DNA from: Liolophura sinensis
Lineage: Eukaryota > Mollusca > Polyplacophora > Chitonida > Chitonidae
Assembly (NCBI RefSeq): GCF_032854445.1
Contig: NC_088307.1
Span: forward strand, 12,274,001 to 12,338,000
Direction of reading: 5' to 3'
Length of the DNA stretch: 64,000 nucleotides
Shown here one piece after another: positions 43,691-55,600 of the stretch; the stretch's first letter is position 1; each line of letters opens with the position of its first letter. The notes below the pieces were generated by a model. That model searched no databases, was not told the DNA's origin, and saw only the letters and a list, made by a program, of their open reading frames with translations. Made by a program: the position numbers and the translations under genes.

Positions 43691-44020
43691 CATCCCACTT
43701 ACGACCGAACGAGAACAAGTAATAGTCTCTGGTGACGAATTACTGGAGTAGTACAACAACTTCACTAATTTATCTCGGGCGCAATCTTTATTGGAACCTT
43801 TTGTAACAACATCTAAATGGGGTACATTTTCTCGTGGAATCGGTCTAAGCCGGGTTGACCAGTGATTGGTGTTTTGAAATTGTCGCGTGCCAGTCGCCAT
43901 AACGGATGGATTTATTTCACAACCATATACGTATCTATTATTATTTCGGGCTGTTCTGAAACAATAAAAAACCCTGAATTTCGCAGAAGACACAACGAAA
44001 TTGACAACAGCGAGGAACAT
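43670..44020 (-). CDS. Candidate small secreted protein (116 aa), unrecognised
   Basis: A single open frame whose N-terminus (MFLAVVNFVVSSA) could be a signal peptide; the rest contains YVYGCEINPS and NHWSTRLRPIPREN and matches no family I recognise. A 3' splice site (TATTATAACAG) lies 12 nt before the ATG, the same layout as the two LRR genes, and a strong donor (ATACAG/GTGAGT) sits upstream at 44758 on the same strand. Against it: the last codons run into a SINE-A fragment, and a second acceptor-like site falls inside the frame near 43958. It may be a chance frame. Confidence 0.25.
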   Translation of the reverse strand: MFLAVVNFVVSSAKFRVFYCFRTARNNNRYVYGCEINPSVMATGTRQFQNTNHWSTRLRPIPRENVPHLDVVTKGSNKDCARDKLVKLLYYSSNSSPETITCSRSVVSGMAHAPAT

Positions 44021-44329
44021 TCTCTTTGTGTTCTGTTATAATACATACATACCACGTCATCAGTTGGACCACAAATCGCGAAACTTTAAAGTCAAGAGAA
44101 AATTTATGACCATGCTATGCAGAATTATTTCACCACCAAGAAAGATCGTTCATTATAGCATTCACCACGACTCTTGCAGAACATTGGCATTGCACTGAAT
44201 TTACCTCAACAATTTTCCTCAAAGGTTTTCAAAGACCTCATTGGAACCCCGTCTTTCATTTTATTTACTCTAGTAAAATTCGAGCTTGTATGACAGTTAA
44301 ACATTGGAAGCAATGGATACAAAGCAAAT

Positions 44330-44475
44330 AGAATCTTTATGTTGAATTAATAGATGTTATAGAATTAAATATGTTATATTTAACAGAATGATCTGTTGCA
44401 ATAGCAGAATATACATTATAGCTTCACTCGGACAACAGACCTTCTGTTAAAATTAACGTATTAATTTTTTAAGCG
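44330..44475. mobile_element. Partial second copy of the 31909 MITE-like element
   Basis: Matches the right half of 31909-32171: TTTATGTTGAATTA, TATTTAACAGAATGATCTG and ACTCGGACAACAGA, then TTAAAATTAAC. Confidence 0.75.
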
Positions 44476-45610
44476 AAATATCACATATAGCATGGAGATC
44501 TGCATTGGAAAACGTTTACTAACGTCGAGTCATCGCACTATATACCGTGTACATTACGTTTATAGTTATTCGTGGAGGGCACGGTTGCTTGAAAGTGTCC
44601 ATCTTTATGTTTTTATTTAATAACTAATCAAACGTACTTAACATTGATCATTTGTAAAATTCACGTCAACTTTGATTCTAAAAATGTCCGTATGACGTGT
44701 ATGGCTATTAATTAAGTAGCAATGAAGCCGTTAAAAGGTAGTTAATTAGATCACTCACCTGTATAGCCAGGTATGTTGATTGGAATTCCGACGTACGACC
44801 AGGTAATGTCACAGCAAACCGTTAACGCTGGAGTTTTTATTCGGACTTGTACAGGCACTTTCCAAGGTGCCGCAGAAATACCTATATTCAATATTTGTCA
44901 GTTTATATTTGATGGCGTGTGTCCACAGCCAGCACGCTCGGTGCGCGTAAACATCAATTACGTGCCTCTAAGCCGGTTGCTCGAATTTCGACGTGGACAG
45001 AAGAGCATTTCCTTAGCTAATAACCTCTGTTAACTGTTTGTTCCCTCTGGTTTTCAGGCCGCACTGGCTGGTCTGTTCACTTGACAACAACCTCCACAGA
45101 GAGAACGACACTAACTGGTTTGCCTTAACTCCGGCTTACTGACTATCCCAGGGCCCAAAAGCACCCGGGAATTGTCGTTTATACAGTCAGTGGGGACACA
45201 AAAGGCGAGGAGAACAGCCTTAGTATCCCAACAGCTAAGCGTTTATCTGCACCCAAAATACAACCCGGTTCACAAGTAATGTCAGCTTATATCATCGGTT
45301 TCGAGCGGATCTCCTTGATACAGCGCCCACCTTAGAGTGATAGGCATACTTTCGAGGGAAAATCTTCAGAAAAAAAGTGAAAACATCAAGGTTGCATCTG
45401 ACTCTGTAGACGCTATAGGTTTGCTTTCGACTTTGCTCTTGTTGTAACACAGATGTGATATGCTGTGGGCTTTCGAAATGCGTATTAACTACAGCTGAAT
45501 TCTGTAGAATGTCGCTACCATCAGTCGTTTTAGTACACGCATTACGTCTAAGGGCATTGCACCACAAAGTTCATACATTTAATTGTTCTGTTGATTAAGG
45601 GCTTGCTTTT
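44476..45610. other. Non-coding stretch with one strong - strand donor
   Basis: No recognisable gene. The sequence at 44751-44765 reads ATACAG/GTGAGTGA on the - strand, a textbook 5' splice site that could end an untranslated exon of the candidate gene at 43670-44020. Confidence 0.35.
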
Positions 45611-45950
45611 ATGAGTGAGTGAGTTAGTGCTTGGGGTTTAACGTCGTACTCAACAATTTTTCAGTCATATGACGACGAAGGAATCCTTAGGCTGCATGTA
45701 CGTGTAATGTGCCTCCTTGTTGCAGGACGGATTTCCACCGCTCTTTTATTTAGTGCTGCTTCACTGGGACGACTTACCGAAGGCAAGTAAGCCGCCCCGC
45801 CCGAGCCATTATACTGATACGGGTTAACCAGTCGTTGCACTATCCCCTTCATGCTGAACGCCAAGCGAGGAAGTTACAAATTCCTCTTTTAAAGTCTTAG
45901 GTGTGACTCGATAAAGGATTGATCCGGGATCTACCGGTCCCGAAGCGGAC
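45611..45950 (-). mobile_element. SINE-B, nearly full length
   Basis: Minus-strand copy from the GAGTGAGTGAG tail to the head (complement CGGGACCGGTAGATCCCGG). The A-box part is lost. Confidence 0.88.
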
Positions 45951-46068
45951 TGTTTTTATGACGTTTATAACCATCAAACACTAAATAAATTAATAAATTA
46001 ATAAACATATTCTTACCTATATAGATATCATATCTTCTGACTTGCTGAAAATCGAAGGGAGGACATCT

Positions 46069-46119
46069 ACATACATACATACATACATACATACATACAT
46101 ACATACATACATACATACA
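46069..46119. repeat. (ACAT)n microsatellite
   Basis: About 12 perfect ACAT repeats. Confidence 0.97.
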
Positions 46120-46163
46120 CTTCCGCGCTTCACAGCGATCAAATAAATAAATAAATAAGTGAC

Positions 46164-46325
46164 GTTCTATGGGTTCGAGCCCATGCTGGTTTCCCCTGCT
46201 GTCGCACTTGGGAAGATCTGTCAGCGATGTGCAGATGGTCATGAGTTTCCCCCGGGCTCTGTCCTGTTTTTTCCCACCATAATGTCTGGCCGCTGTCGTA
46301 TAAGGGATAAGGGATATCAATAAAA
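46164..46325 (+). mobile_element. SINE-A, 5'-truncated
   Basis: Starts at the B-box region (GGGTTCGAGCCCATGCTGG) and ends ATCAATAAAATAAAT, with a small duplication (AAGGGATAAGGGAT) in the 3' domain. Confidence 0.8.
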
Positions 46326-46643
46326 TAAATTTAAAAAACTGTAATATGTAACATTGCTATTTGCTGACATCTCTAAACGCTCTTTCATTTATTTCCCTTT
46401 CTTATCATTTTCCTCTCGTGGCTTGTTGAGCCCATCGTGCTGTTTACAATAGACAGTTACACCGTCGAGTCGTGGTGTTGCGTTGTACAGTCATTTAATG
46501 TGACCAATGTTTATGTGCTATCATTGTTGTCTAATCTAACAAGCTCAAAATAAAATGAATTACACATACGAACTCAATGAAAAAATAGCAGAAAGCCTAC
46601 TAAAAAGCTTTTTAAAAGTCTACGTTTATTTATTTATTTTATT

Positions 46644-46884
46644 GGGGACACGCGGCCTAGGTGGTTAGCACGTCGCAGTGACCCATCAGTCTCTCACCAA
46701 TGCGCTCGCTGTGAGCTCGAGTCCAGCTCATGTTGGATTCCTCTCCGGCCGTACGTGGGAAGGTCTGCCTGTGGATGCCCGTGGATTTCCTCCGGGCTTT
46801 GCTCGGTTTCCTCAGCCCATAATGCTGGCCTCCGTCGTATAAGTGAAATATTCTTGAGTAGGGCGTAAAACATCAATAAAAAAA
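46644..46884 (+). mobile_element. SINE-A, nearly full length
   Basis: Head GGGGACACGCGGCCTAGG with a degraded A box, B box GAGCTCGAGTCCAGC, 3' domain ATAATGCTGGCCTCCGTCG and tail CATCAATAAAAAAAT. Confidence 0.85.
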
Positions 46885-47206
46885 TCTGTTTAATACTTAT
46901 TCACATAGTGTATAAGGCCTATAATGCCAAGAGTTTTCTCTTGTACGAGATCCATAGTCCTCTTGAGCCGTCAGAATATGACAATTTTATTGTCGTTTAA
47001 AGCCACATTAACATTTTTTTTACTGATGGTGGACGGAGAATTTCATGAGCGGATGAAACAGAAGTGCCCGGGTTAAACCATCGAAATTTGGCATATTAGA
47101 GGCCAACCTAGCCACGTGTGGAATAAATATATGTGCACCATGCATATGTTATGTTCATATAATGAAAGTTAAAACTGCGCGAATGGTTCCATCCTTGGGT
47201 GTTTCC

Positions 47207-47345
47207 TTATGTATTTATTTATTAATTTTGTGTTTTACGCCGTATTCAAGAATATTTCACTTATGTGACGGCGGCCAGCATTATGGTAGTGGGAAACCGG
47301 GCGGAGTCCAGGGGAAACCCACGACCGTCTGCAAGTTGCCGGCAG
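47207..47345 (-). mobile_element. SINE-A, 3' half
   Basis: Minus-strand: TATTTATTTATTAATTTTGT, TTTACGCCGTATTCAAGAAT, GGCGGCCAGCATTATGG and GACCGTCTGCAAGTTGCC. Confidence 0.85.
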
Positions 47346-47566
47346 AAAAAGCAAGCAAGCCCTGCATGAACTTGAATTCAGGATCGAGGGCGTTTCCTAT
47401 AACTGCATACTTTTTTAGTGCTTATAGTTGTAATGGAGCAGGGGAACGGGGGTGAATTTGAACCACACAAGAAATTCTTTTTTTTATATATTCTTCATAT
47501 TGTCAAGCTATATGTTAGATAGATTTAAATACATTATTGTGAATTTATACAGATTATATACGAACA

Positions 47567-47576
<10 letters not shown>

Positions 47577-47597
<21 letters not shown>

Positions 47598-47600
47598 ACT
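47577..47600. repeat. C-run followed by (CA)n
   Basis: About 17 C residues, then CA repeats, just outside the 3' side of the retrotransposon. Confidence 0.9.
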
Positions 47601-48572
47601 GATCACCTCAGTGTCGCCTACTGCCTTCTCCCATTTACGTTGCCTCCCGACCATTTTCCTCCCGGGGTAGGATCATACCAAACACTATAAACATATAAGT
47701 TAAAAAAGTAACATAATATATCTGGGCCTTGCTGTATTTCGCCAACGCCCTGTTTCTACTGGTAGGTAATAGTTTGTTACTTTATACTGTTATATCTTAT
47801 GACAATAGTTACTGGGAAGAACATTCACGTACGTTTCAAACTCAATTTTTCTTTTAAAACCCCGGTAAAAATCACATTTGCTTGTTACCCGTTATATTGA
47901 TTAGTTAACTTCTGTTTAGAGGATACAGCCAACCATCTAGGATTAAACGGCATTGGTATCCCAAACACATTACTCATTGCAATGCTGTCCAGGATTGACT
48001 TGACAGTTCTTAACCACGACACAAGGCACTTTGTGTTTGTATTTTTCGTGCTGTCAAACAAATTTTACCTCAGAAGTTAATTATCCTGCATTTAGTTGTT
48101 ATCGATTCAGGCGGTCTCTACAATCCTCCATAAACCATGACTCATGGGGTAGGTTTACGCAGTGTAAAAATTTGTTTTAGAACTTAAGTTCACAGGCCTC
48201 AATCACCTTTGTGTTGTTCACACCCCATATTTCGCTAACATACAATAGAATAGACATTACTGTCTGGTCAAACGGCTGCAAAAGGCTTTTAACATTCAAA
48301 TCTAAGATACTTATTATTTATAACCTTTCAATATTTTTTTCATTTCATAGTTGAATTTTTTGTTAAAGCTCAAAAACACACAAAGATACTTAAAATGGCC
48401 CACAACAGATAATTCTTCTCCACAACATGTAAACTTTTCATTTCCTGTATATCTGCTGACAAAACTTACAACTGTCGTCTTTTTCAAATTAATGTGAAGT
48501 TTCCAGTACATACTGTATTCTTCATACACGATTAACATCTTCAACTCTTATGTTTAAGGTTGCAATCAACAC

Positions 48573-48667
48573 GCTTTGCTCGGTTTCCTCCCACCATAAT
48601 GCTGGCCGCTGTCGTATAAGTGAAATATTCTTGAGTACGGCATAAAACACCAATCAAACAAATAAAT
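48573..48667 (+). mobile_element. SINE-A 3' fragment inside the LINE
   Basis: TTTGCTCGGTTTCCTCCCAC through CACCAATCAAACAAATAAAT, breaking the reverse-transcriptase coding region on the opposite strand. Confidence 0.9.
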
Positions 48668-49908
48668 TTTTCTACATAGAAACAATGACATTTAAAATCT
48701 TACAGCTAATACCATGTTTGTTAAGCTTAAACTATAGTCCGTGTCTCCAGACTTTATCAAATGCTTCGCTAAGATCTACAAATAAACAGTACAGTTTTCA
48801 TTTGTTGAAGTTAGAAATTTCTGACAGTAGATGTACATTTAGGATTTGCTCTGTCGTAGACAACTCCTGTCAAGCCGGCTTGACTTGAAGATAAAAGATT
48901 GTTGCTTTCAAGGGATAATGATAACCAGTTTTTGGGCGGCCGGGAAGACATTGCCCATACAATTCAACAGTACAATTCGCCAATAATTTTCAGCCTGCTT
49001 TCGGGATACAGGCTGTTTCCAAAATAATATTAAAGAACTGCAAATAAACGACCTTCATAAGCTGGAACGTTTCATTAATAATATTGTCTATACCATCAGC
49101 TTTCTTATTCTTCAGCTTTTTAGTTACGTTTTTTATCTCATGTAGTGTAATGGACTGTTGTCTATGTCAGTGTTAAGTGTCTGCGCTTTCCACACTATAT
49201 TGTCGTTGTCACAGAATATCTCACTGTTTGTGTTTTAAAAGGGTGTGTACATTTGTTCCAGTGACACAATGGGTTCTGTCTTTTTTTCTGGTCAAATCTG
49301 TTAATTTATTTCCAGCATGCCTTTGGTCTGCTCTTCCTTAGAGTATCTATTTCTCTACGTGTTCTGTCTGCGAATGAAAATGGCATTTTTATACGCTTCA
49401 CTCTCTTTATGAAGCAATTCTTTGTTCCGTTGTGTTTTGTGTTTGTTAAGGGTTTCTTACAGCATTGTATGTGTTCCTTTTGCATTGACATTCATTGTCA
49501 AACCAGGGTGTTTGGTCACTGGCTCGTGAGCGTTAGTCTTTGTGTTCATTTGTACTCCAAATGTTCTCCCTGCTGGTTAAACAAAGAATGTGCTCGATGT
49601 CTTTGGCGATATAATCTATGGTGTATTATGTAATATGTTCTGGGCTTCTTTTGTCTAAATCCTGCAAACTAGAAACAAGAGTTTAGTTTTCACTCTTGTC
49701 AGTATTACCCAGATATATGTGTTGTTTGTCACACTTCCATCTTCTTGGTTTGTTTTCGATGCATCTGTGAATGGTAGTGTTTGAGAGAGATTGTGAATTA
49801 TCTTTGTGTATAGTTGACAGTGCGTGATTGAAACCGAAAGATATAGGACAATGAACGTCAGAGAATAGGATGCTTAATTCATGTATATTGAAGGACTCAG
49901 TGCTTTTC

Positions 49909-50197
49909 AAACCAGACACGGGTCCTCCGTGGCTCAGTTGGTTAGCGCGCTAGCGCAGCGTAATGACCCAAGGGTCTCTCACCACTGCGGTCGCTGTGAG
50001 TTCAAGTCCAGCTCATGTTGACTTCCCCTCCCGCCGTACGTGGGAAGGTCTGCCAGCAAACCTGCGGATGGTCGTGTGTTTTCCCGGGATTGGTCAGTTT
50101 CCTATCACCATAATGCTGGCCGCCATGGTATAAGTGAAATATTCTTGAGTACGGCGTAAAACACCAATCAAATAAATAAATAAATTAAACCACAGAC
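49909..50197 (+). mobile_element. SINE-A, full length, inserted into the LINE
   Basis: Body about 49919-50186. The tRNA head is very well kept (CTCAGTTGGTTAGCGCGCTA; B box GAGTTCAAGTCC). It is flanked by imperfect repeats AAACCAGACA/AAACCACAGACA. It splits the LINE endonuclease, so it is younger than that element. Confidence 0.92.
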
Positions 50198-50536
50198 AGA
50201 CGACAAAAGATAATCGACTGTTGTCTCCGAAGTAGGTGGTATATCTGCTTCTACCCTCATTGCCACACATGCGGCCGTTACATTTGATCATATTATTCAA
50301 TTTACATAGACGTAATAAACTATTTCCATCGTTATCTACCATTCCCTTAGCAGCATTTACCCGATCAGATGGGATTCCCATTTCTTTAAACAATAGTGGT
50401 TGCTTCATTAAAATCAATGATAGATGAATCAATATTTATTTCGTTTATAACATGGCCATGGACACTGCAGAAGCCTAACTTTTCCCCTTTCCTATTGTGA
50501 ATATCTCCTATAACATAGACATTATTGAGTATTTGC

Positions 50537-51030
50537 TTAAACTCGTTTTCGATAGTGTCGAACGATTCGACTTCTCAGTATTTGAGAGTTTTCAGGTGGC
50601 AGGTAAACTCCAATACTTATATTTTCACCTTTACCCTTAACATTCAACCATAATACGTGGCTTGATTCATTAACGTTTGTAGTTACATATTGTGATAGCT
50701 CTTGTTTACTTGCGACAGCTATGCCACCAGAAGAAACACCATTTCTACATTCTGCTCTATTTTTGACGTACGCCTTGTACCCGGGTATAACTGGATAGTC
50801 CTCACCCACGTATTTTGTATTTTGTCTCCGCACATTTTGTCTCCGCACATATCAAAGGCTGAGATGAAATCACAGAACTCAGGGTCTAACATCTTAGATC
50901 TCGAACGGCACACATTTACATACACTGTTCCAATTTTGCTTTGACTTGACTCGTTTTCTCGAAGTTTGCCGGCGCCTGTACTATTATTGGCTTCTCCGAC
51001 ATCACAATTGTGGGTCTGTTTTGCAAGCAA
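50537..51030 (-). pseudogene. LINE endonuclease fragment
   Basis: Two overlapping frames. The first has SKIGTVYVNV, then DPEFCDFISAFDMCGDK; the second has DYPVIPGYKAYVKNR, GGIAVASK and GVYLPPENS. Together they cover the first half of an APE-type endonuclease, broken by a frameshift near 50830 where a TTGTCTCCGCACAT segment is duplicated. Confidence 0.85.
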
Positions 51031-51108
51031 CCCTTATGGTCATGTCGCGGTCGCTGTACTAGGTTCATCGTTCTGTTGAGGTTGGGGGGTGGAGGAGGGG
51101 AGCACAAT

Positions 51109-51799
51109 CTATTCCTGAGCACTTGTCACGGGGACTTCACGCACCAGGTTTCCATCAGACAATAATTTTGAGGGATACACTATGGATATTTGTTCACTTT
51201 TTTGTTTTCTTTCCTTAAGTTCTAGCAATAATTGAGTTCTGGCCTCTCTGACTTCCACAGGAAAAGTCCTCGAACACACTAAATGGTTCACCTGCGAAAT
51301 TTCGCGCGCACGAGGCTTCTTTTTTTGTGGGTAATAGACAAAGGCTGCAATAATAGGCCTGTTCATACCAGGTTTCATACGGCCTTGTCTGTGAACTCGT
51401 TGGAATTGTACGTCGTTAGTTGTTTCCCTTCCAAATCCCATCTCCTTTTTATTGAAATTTCTTAAAATAACTCTCAATGATTTATCTCGGGTTGCCGGTT
51501 TTTTCAGGCCCTTGCTGATGTCGTTGATTCTTTTCTTGCATGGTTATAATTACGTCTAGAATTGGTTTTAACTGAGATATGAACAGATCTTCATACCTCG
51601 AGCTGACCTTTCCCTCTACGGCTTTGTCTATTAGTTCCTCCAGACGTGAAAGGCTCTGGGAGTCCATAACGACAAGATTGTCCTTCGAATTTATCCGTTT
51701 CACGATAAAGCTTGAGATTTCAGTGCTGGCTTTCTGTTTGTCAGCTATAGGTCGTTGACGGTTTGTAGATGCATGTTCTTCCATGCCAAGTAAGCCCAA
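51109..51799 (-). pseudogene. LINE ORF1-like protein, in two frames
   Basis: A 105-codon N-terminal piece with a Ser/Arg helix and a 122-codon piece with FQRVHRQGR, NRPIIAAFVYY and FPVEVREARTQLLLELKE, typical of the RNA-binding ORF1 protein. Stop and frame change at about 51480. Confidence 0.75.
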
Positions 51800-51904
51800 G
51801 GCGTGCCAGGCAAGTCCACCAAAGTATTTATGAATTTGTGTCCACTCTCACCCTTGACTAGCCACACCTCTTCCCCTATGTAAGGACACAGGACTGGTTG
51901 GATC

Positions 51905-52095
51905 TGTGTCAGTATAATGTAACTGGGTGGGGTGTCATGTCTGGTGTCTTGGGCATGACGCTTCAGTGGACTCGGTCTGTCACAAGAATACACAGTTTAT
52001 GTACACTCACCCCATGGCTCCTCGTCGTGATATAACTGAAAAATGGCTAAGTACAACGTTAAGTCCCAAACATTCATACACACATAGCTTATTTC
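51905..52095 (+). mobile_element. SINE-like repeat (family C), copy 1
   Basis: Starts CAGTATAATGTAACTGGGTG and ends CTAAGTACAACGTTAAGTCC followed by CATACACACATA. The end is homologous to the SINE-B 3' domain. Confidence 0.7.
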
Positions 52096-52744
52096 TTTAT
52101 GGGGACAGTGGTATACTATTACACAACCAGTTTACCAGAGTGGGCATTTGACCAATTCGCAATTAAAACACTTCAGATTTTGGGCATTCCACGAATATGT
52201 TTCCTCAGACAAACAAGTGTAGCTGAATTGTTGGAATAAAACCATACCAGCTATCAAAGAGTCGTCGATGCTGTGGATTTTAAAAAGCATTTCTACGTTC
52301 GAGCTTCTCTGTAATTTCCTCATCTCACACATGACAAGAGCAAAAAATATCCTAGAAATAACTAGGGGTCTCCTCGGTGGGTTAGTTGCTAGAATGTCGA
52401 CCTCGAAGTTGGGCCAAGTTGTTCATAAGTTTATTAGCTATTAACCCCGGTATTAAATTTAGTGTGGACGAAAATATCATTGGTTTTGTATTGAGAAAAG
52501 CCTGGTGTTAAGATTTAAGCCTGAATTAACTTTTAATACACTTTTGAACAACCGGTCTAAGGGATCCAACCCACGTTTGGCGCCCAGCACTGGAATGTTC
52601 ACCGTAGAAGTTCAGGAGCGGTTGGTTTTAATGTGATTGTACGTTAAATATGATGACAACACAGCATTTTGAGTAATTCTACACCTGTGACGTCTAAAAA
52701 ATTGCAAATAATAAAACTGCATTTTTTGCCAAATTCTGCTTAAG

Positions 52745-52904
52745 CCATGGTGCTAGGGAACGTCTGCATTTACACAAACAGTTAGAATAAAATCCTGACT
52801 GAACTAAACTGACAAGAGGCCGTATTTAACCGGATACGTGTGACCATTTGTCAGCTATCGTCGCTACTCTGGGTTTTTACTCTCTATGCTGTAAGTCTTT
52901 AATT
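52745..52904 (+). repeat. Dispersed repeat (family F), copy 1
   Basis: Shares GACAAGAGGCCGTATTT, GTGACC and CTCTATGCTGTA with 61122-61288, and with the inverted arm at 60822-60958. Confidence 0.75.
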
Positions 52905-53012
52905 ATATCAGTATAATATGACTGGGTGGCGCGTCATGTCTGGTGTCTTTGGCATGATACGTCTGTGATATGGACCGCCACAAGAAAACACCGTATATAC
53001 ACACACACATCG
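52905..53012 (+). mobile_element. Family C repeat, copy 2 (5' part)
   Basis: CAGTATAATATGACTGGGTG, then GTCATGTCTGGTGTCTTTGG. It lacks the 3' domain and ends in CACACACACA. Confidence 0.7.
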
Positions 53013-53599
53013 AATGTGTGGTACAAATATGGGCACCACATCCCACGGTGCCTCGTGGATAAACAGCGTTTACCTGTATTAATAACAACACGTGATTTAT
53101 CTGGAAATGTCAGGGAGTTATATGACAAACCAGGTTACCGTGAATGACCAAGTAGGCAGAGGGCACTAATCTTCCATGGGTTGGAAGATTTGCTTCCCTT
53201 TAGAGAGGTCTGGTGATGCTTATTCCTTATATGCATGTTCCTAGACAACACAATTTTTGAGCCTCTTTAATCCCATTTTTTCCAGCTATTTGCTTCATAT
53301 TGCCACCGAAACACCCATGAATATCTCTATCAAGTACCCCAAGCTTAAGGAGAAGTTTCAGGAGTGGTAGCCCTGGCGAACTGCTAAGGTCAACAACGAG
53401 ACTGTCCCCGTTTCTTCTCTTAACAACAACGGAACAACACAGTTACATAGCTCCTTTCGAAGAAATACGTCTACTCACTTCTATAGTCAGCGTACCTATG
53501 GTATTGAAAATTGGTGTTGTATATCACGTAGACAACAATATATGTAGTAAAAACTCCCATCTAAAAATTCTCAAGTAGATGGACAGCTGGTGTAAAGCC

Positions 53600-55600
53600 A
53601 TGTACATGTGTGACCGTCGATTAGAAGTTACCCATGTGGTACACTGTGTAAAAGTTGATGAAAATACCCATGTGGTACACTGTGTGAGAGTCGATAAGAG
53701 TTATCCATGTGGTACATTTTACATGTGTGACAGTCGATTAGAAGTTACCCATGTGGTACACTGTGTAAAAGTTGATGAAAATACCCATGTGGTACACTGT
53801 GTGAGGATCGATAAAAATTACCCATGTGGTACATTGTACATGTGTGACAGTCGATTAGAAGTTACCAATGTGGTACACTGTGTAAAAGCTGATGAAAATA
53901 CACATGTGGTACACTGTGTGAGAGTCGATAAAAAGTTACGCGTATGGTACATTGTACATGTGTGACAGTCGATAAAATGTTGCCCATGTGGTACAATGTA
54001 CATGTGTGACAGTCGATTAAAAGTTACCCATGTGGTACATGATACATGTGTGACAGTCAATTAAAAGTTACCCATGTGGTACACTGTACATGTGTGATAG
54101 TCGATTAGAAGTTACCAATGTGGTACACTGTGTAAAAGTTGATGAAAAATACCCATGTGGCACACTTTGTGACAGTCGATAAAAAGTTACCCATGTTGTA
54201 CACTGTGTCACAGTCGATAAACCGTTACCCACTTGGTATACACTGTCTAACAGTTGATAAAGAGTTACCCACGTGGTACACTGTATGACAGTCGATACAA
54301 AGTTACCCATGTGGTACACTGTGTGACAGTCGATAAAATGTTATCCAAGTGGTACACTGTGTGGGAGTCGATAAAAAGTAACTCATGTGGCACACTGTAT
54401 GACAGTCGATAAAAAGTTACCCATGTGGTACACTGTGTGAGAGTCGATAAAGAGTTACCCATATGGTACATTGTACATGTGTGAGAGTCGATTAGAAGTT
54501 ACCCATGTGGTACACTGTACATGTGTGATAGTCGATTAGAAGTTACCAGTGTGGCACACTGTGTGACGGTCGATAAAAAGTTACCAATGTGGTACACTGT
54601 GTCACAGTCGATAAACTGTTACCCATGTGGTACACTGTCTAACAGTTGATAAAGAGTTACCCACGTGGTACACTGTGTGACAGTCGATCAAAAGTTACCC
54701 ACGTGTTACACTGTTTAACTGTCGATAAAAAAGTAACTCATGTGGCACACTGTGTGACAGTCGATAAAAAGTTACCCATGTGGTACAATGTACATTTGTG
54801 ACAGTCGATTAGAAGTTACCCATGTGGTATAGTGTGTAAAAGTTGATGAAAATACCCATGTGGTACACTGTGTGAGAGTCGATAAAAAGTTACGCGTATG
54901 GTACATTGTACCTGTGTGAAAGTCGATAAAAAGTTACCCACGTGGTACACTGTTTCACATTCGATAAACTGTTACCCACTTGGTACACTTTCTGACAGTT
55001 GATAAAGAGTTACCCACGTGGTACACTGTATGACAGTCGATACAAAGTTATCCATGCGGTACACTGTGTGAGAGTCGATAAATAGTAACTCATGTGGCAC
55101 ACTGTGTGACAGTCGATAAATAGTAACTCATGTGGAACACTGTGTGACAGTTGATAAATTGTACCTCATGTGGCACACTGTGTGACAGTCGATATTAACT
55201 AACTCATGTGGCACACTGTGTGAGAGTCGATATTAATTAACTCATGTGGCACACTGTGTGACAGTCAGTACAAAGTAACTTATTTGGCACACTGTGTGAC
55301 AGTCGATATTAAGTAACTCATGTGGCACACTGAGTGACAGTCGATATTAAGTAACTCATGTGGAACACTGTGTGACAGTCGATATTAATTAACTCATGTG
55401 GCACACTGTATGACAGTCGATTTTAAGTAACTCATGTGGCACACTGTGTGACAGTCGATATTAATTAACTCATGTGGCACACTGTGTGACAGTCGATACA
55501 AAATAACTTATTTGGCACACTGTGTGACAGTCGATATTAAGTAACTCATGTGGCACACTGTGTGACAGTCGATACAAAGTAACCCATGTGGCACATTGTT
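53600..55600. repeat. 38-44 bp satellite-like array, about 50 units
   Basis: Unit core ACCCATGTGGTACACTGTGT followed by GACAGTCGATAAAAAGT. At the left end, units form a 117-bp higher-order repeat: TACATGTGTGA recurs at about 53602, 53719, 53836 and 53954. In the right third the unit changes to AACTCATGTGGCACACTG with GATATTAAGT and is very uniform. Open frames on both strands here come from periods that are multiples of three and are not genes. Confidence 0.97.

Larger units (their letters stand above)
47700..51830 (-). mobile_element. Broken, nearly full-length non-LTR retrotransposon (LINE)
   Basis: Reading the - strand from 51830 down, the usual LINE order can be followed through frameshifts and stops. 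ORF1 (51799-51109) has an RVHRQGR and RPIIAAFV motif. The endonuclease (about 51000-49830) has IGTVYVNV, GGIAVASK, GVYLPPENS and the SDVHCPI end. The reverse transcriptase (about 49080-48310) has NYWRIVLLNCMGNVF, then DLSEAFDKVWRHGL as motif A, KLHINLKKTTVVSF and FKYLCVFLS. The C-terminal region (48300-47720) has VSEIWGVNNTK, WLRTVKSILDS, YRGFKRKIEFETYV and LPVETGRW. At least two SINEs lie inside it. It cannot make an intact protein. Overall wording resembles the CR1/L2-like branch, but the clade is not certain. Confidence 0.9.

Noticed and set aside
49919-50010. tRNA gene
   Set aside because: The A and B boxes belong to a SINE head repeated many times in the window; no cloverleaf with a proper acceptor stem was found.
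53579-53965. 128-codon + strand frame with a repeating VVHCV motif
   Set aside because: Produced by the 117-bp higher-order repeat, a multiple of three; other arrays of the same DNA contain stops.
53600-55600. CRISPR-like array
   Set aside because: Units are directly tandem with no unique spacers, and the DNA is animal nuclear.
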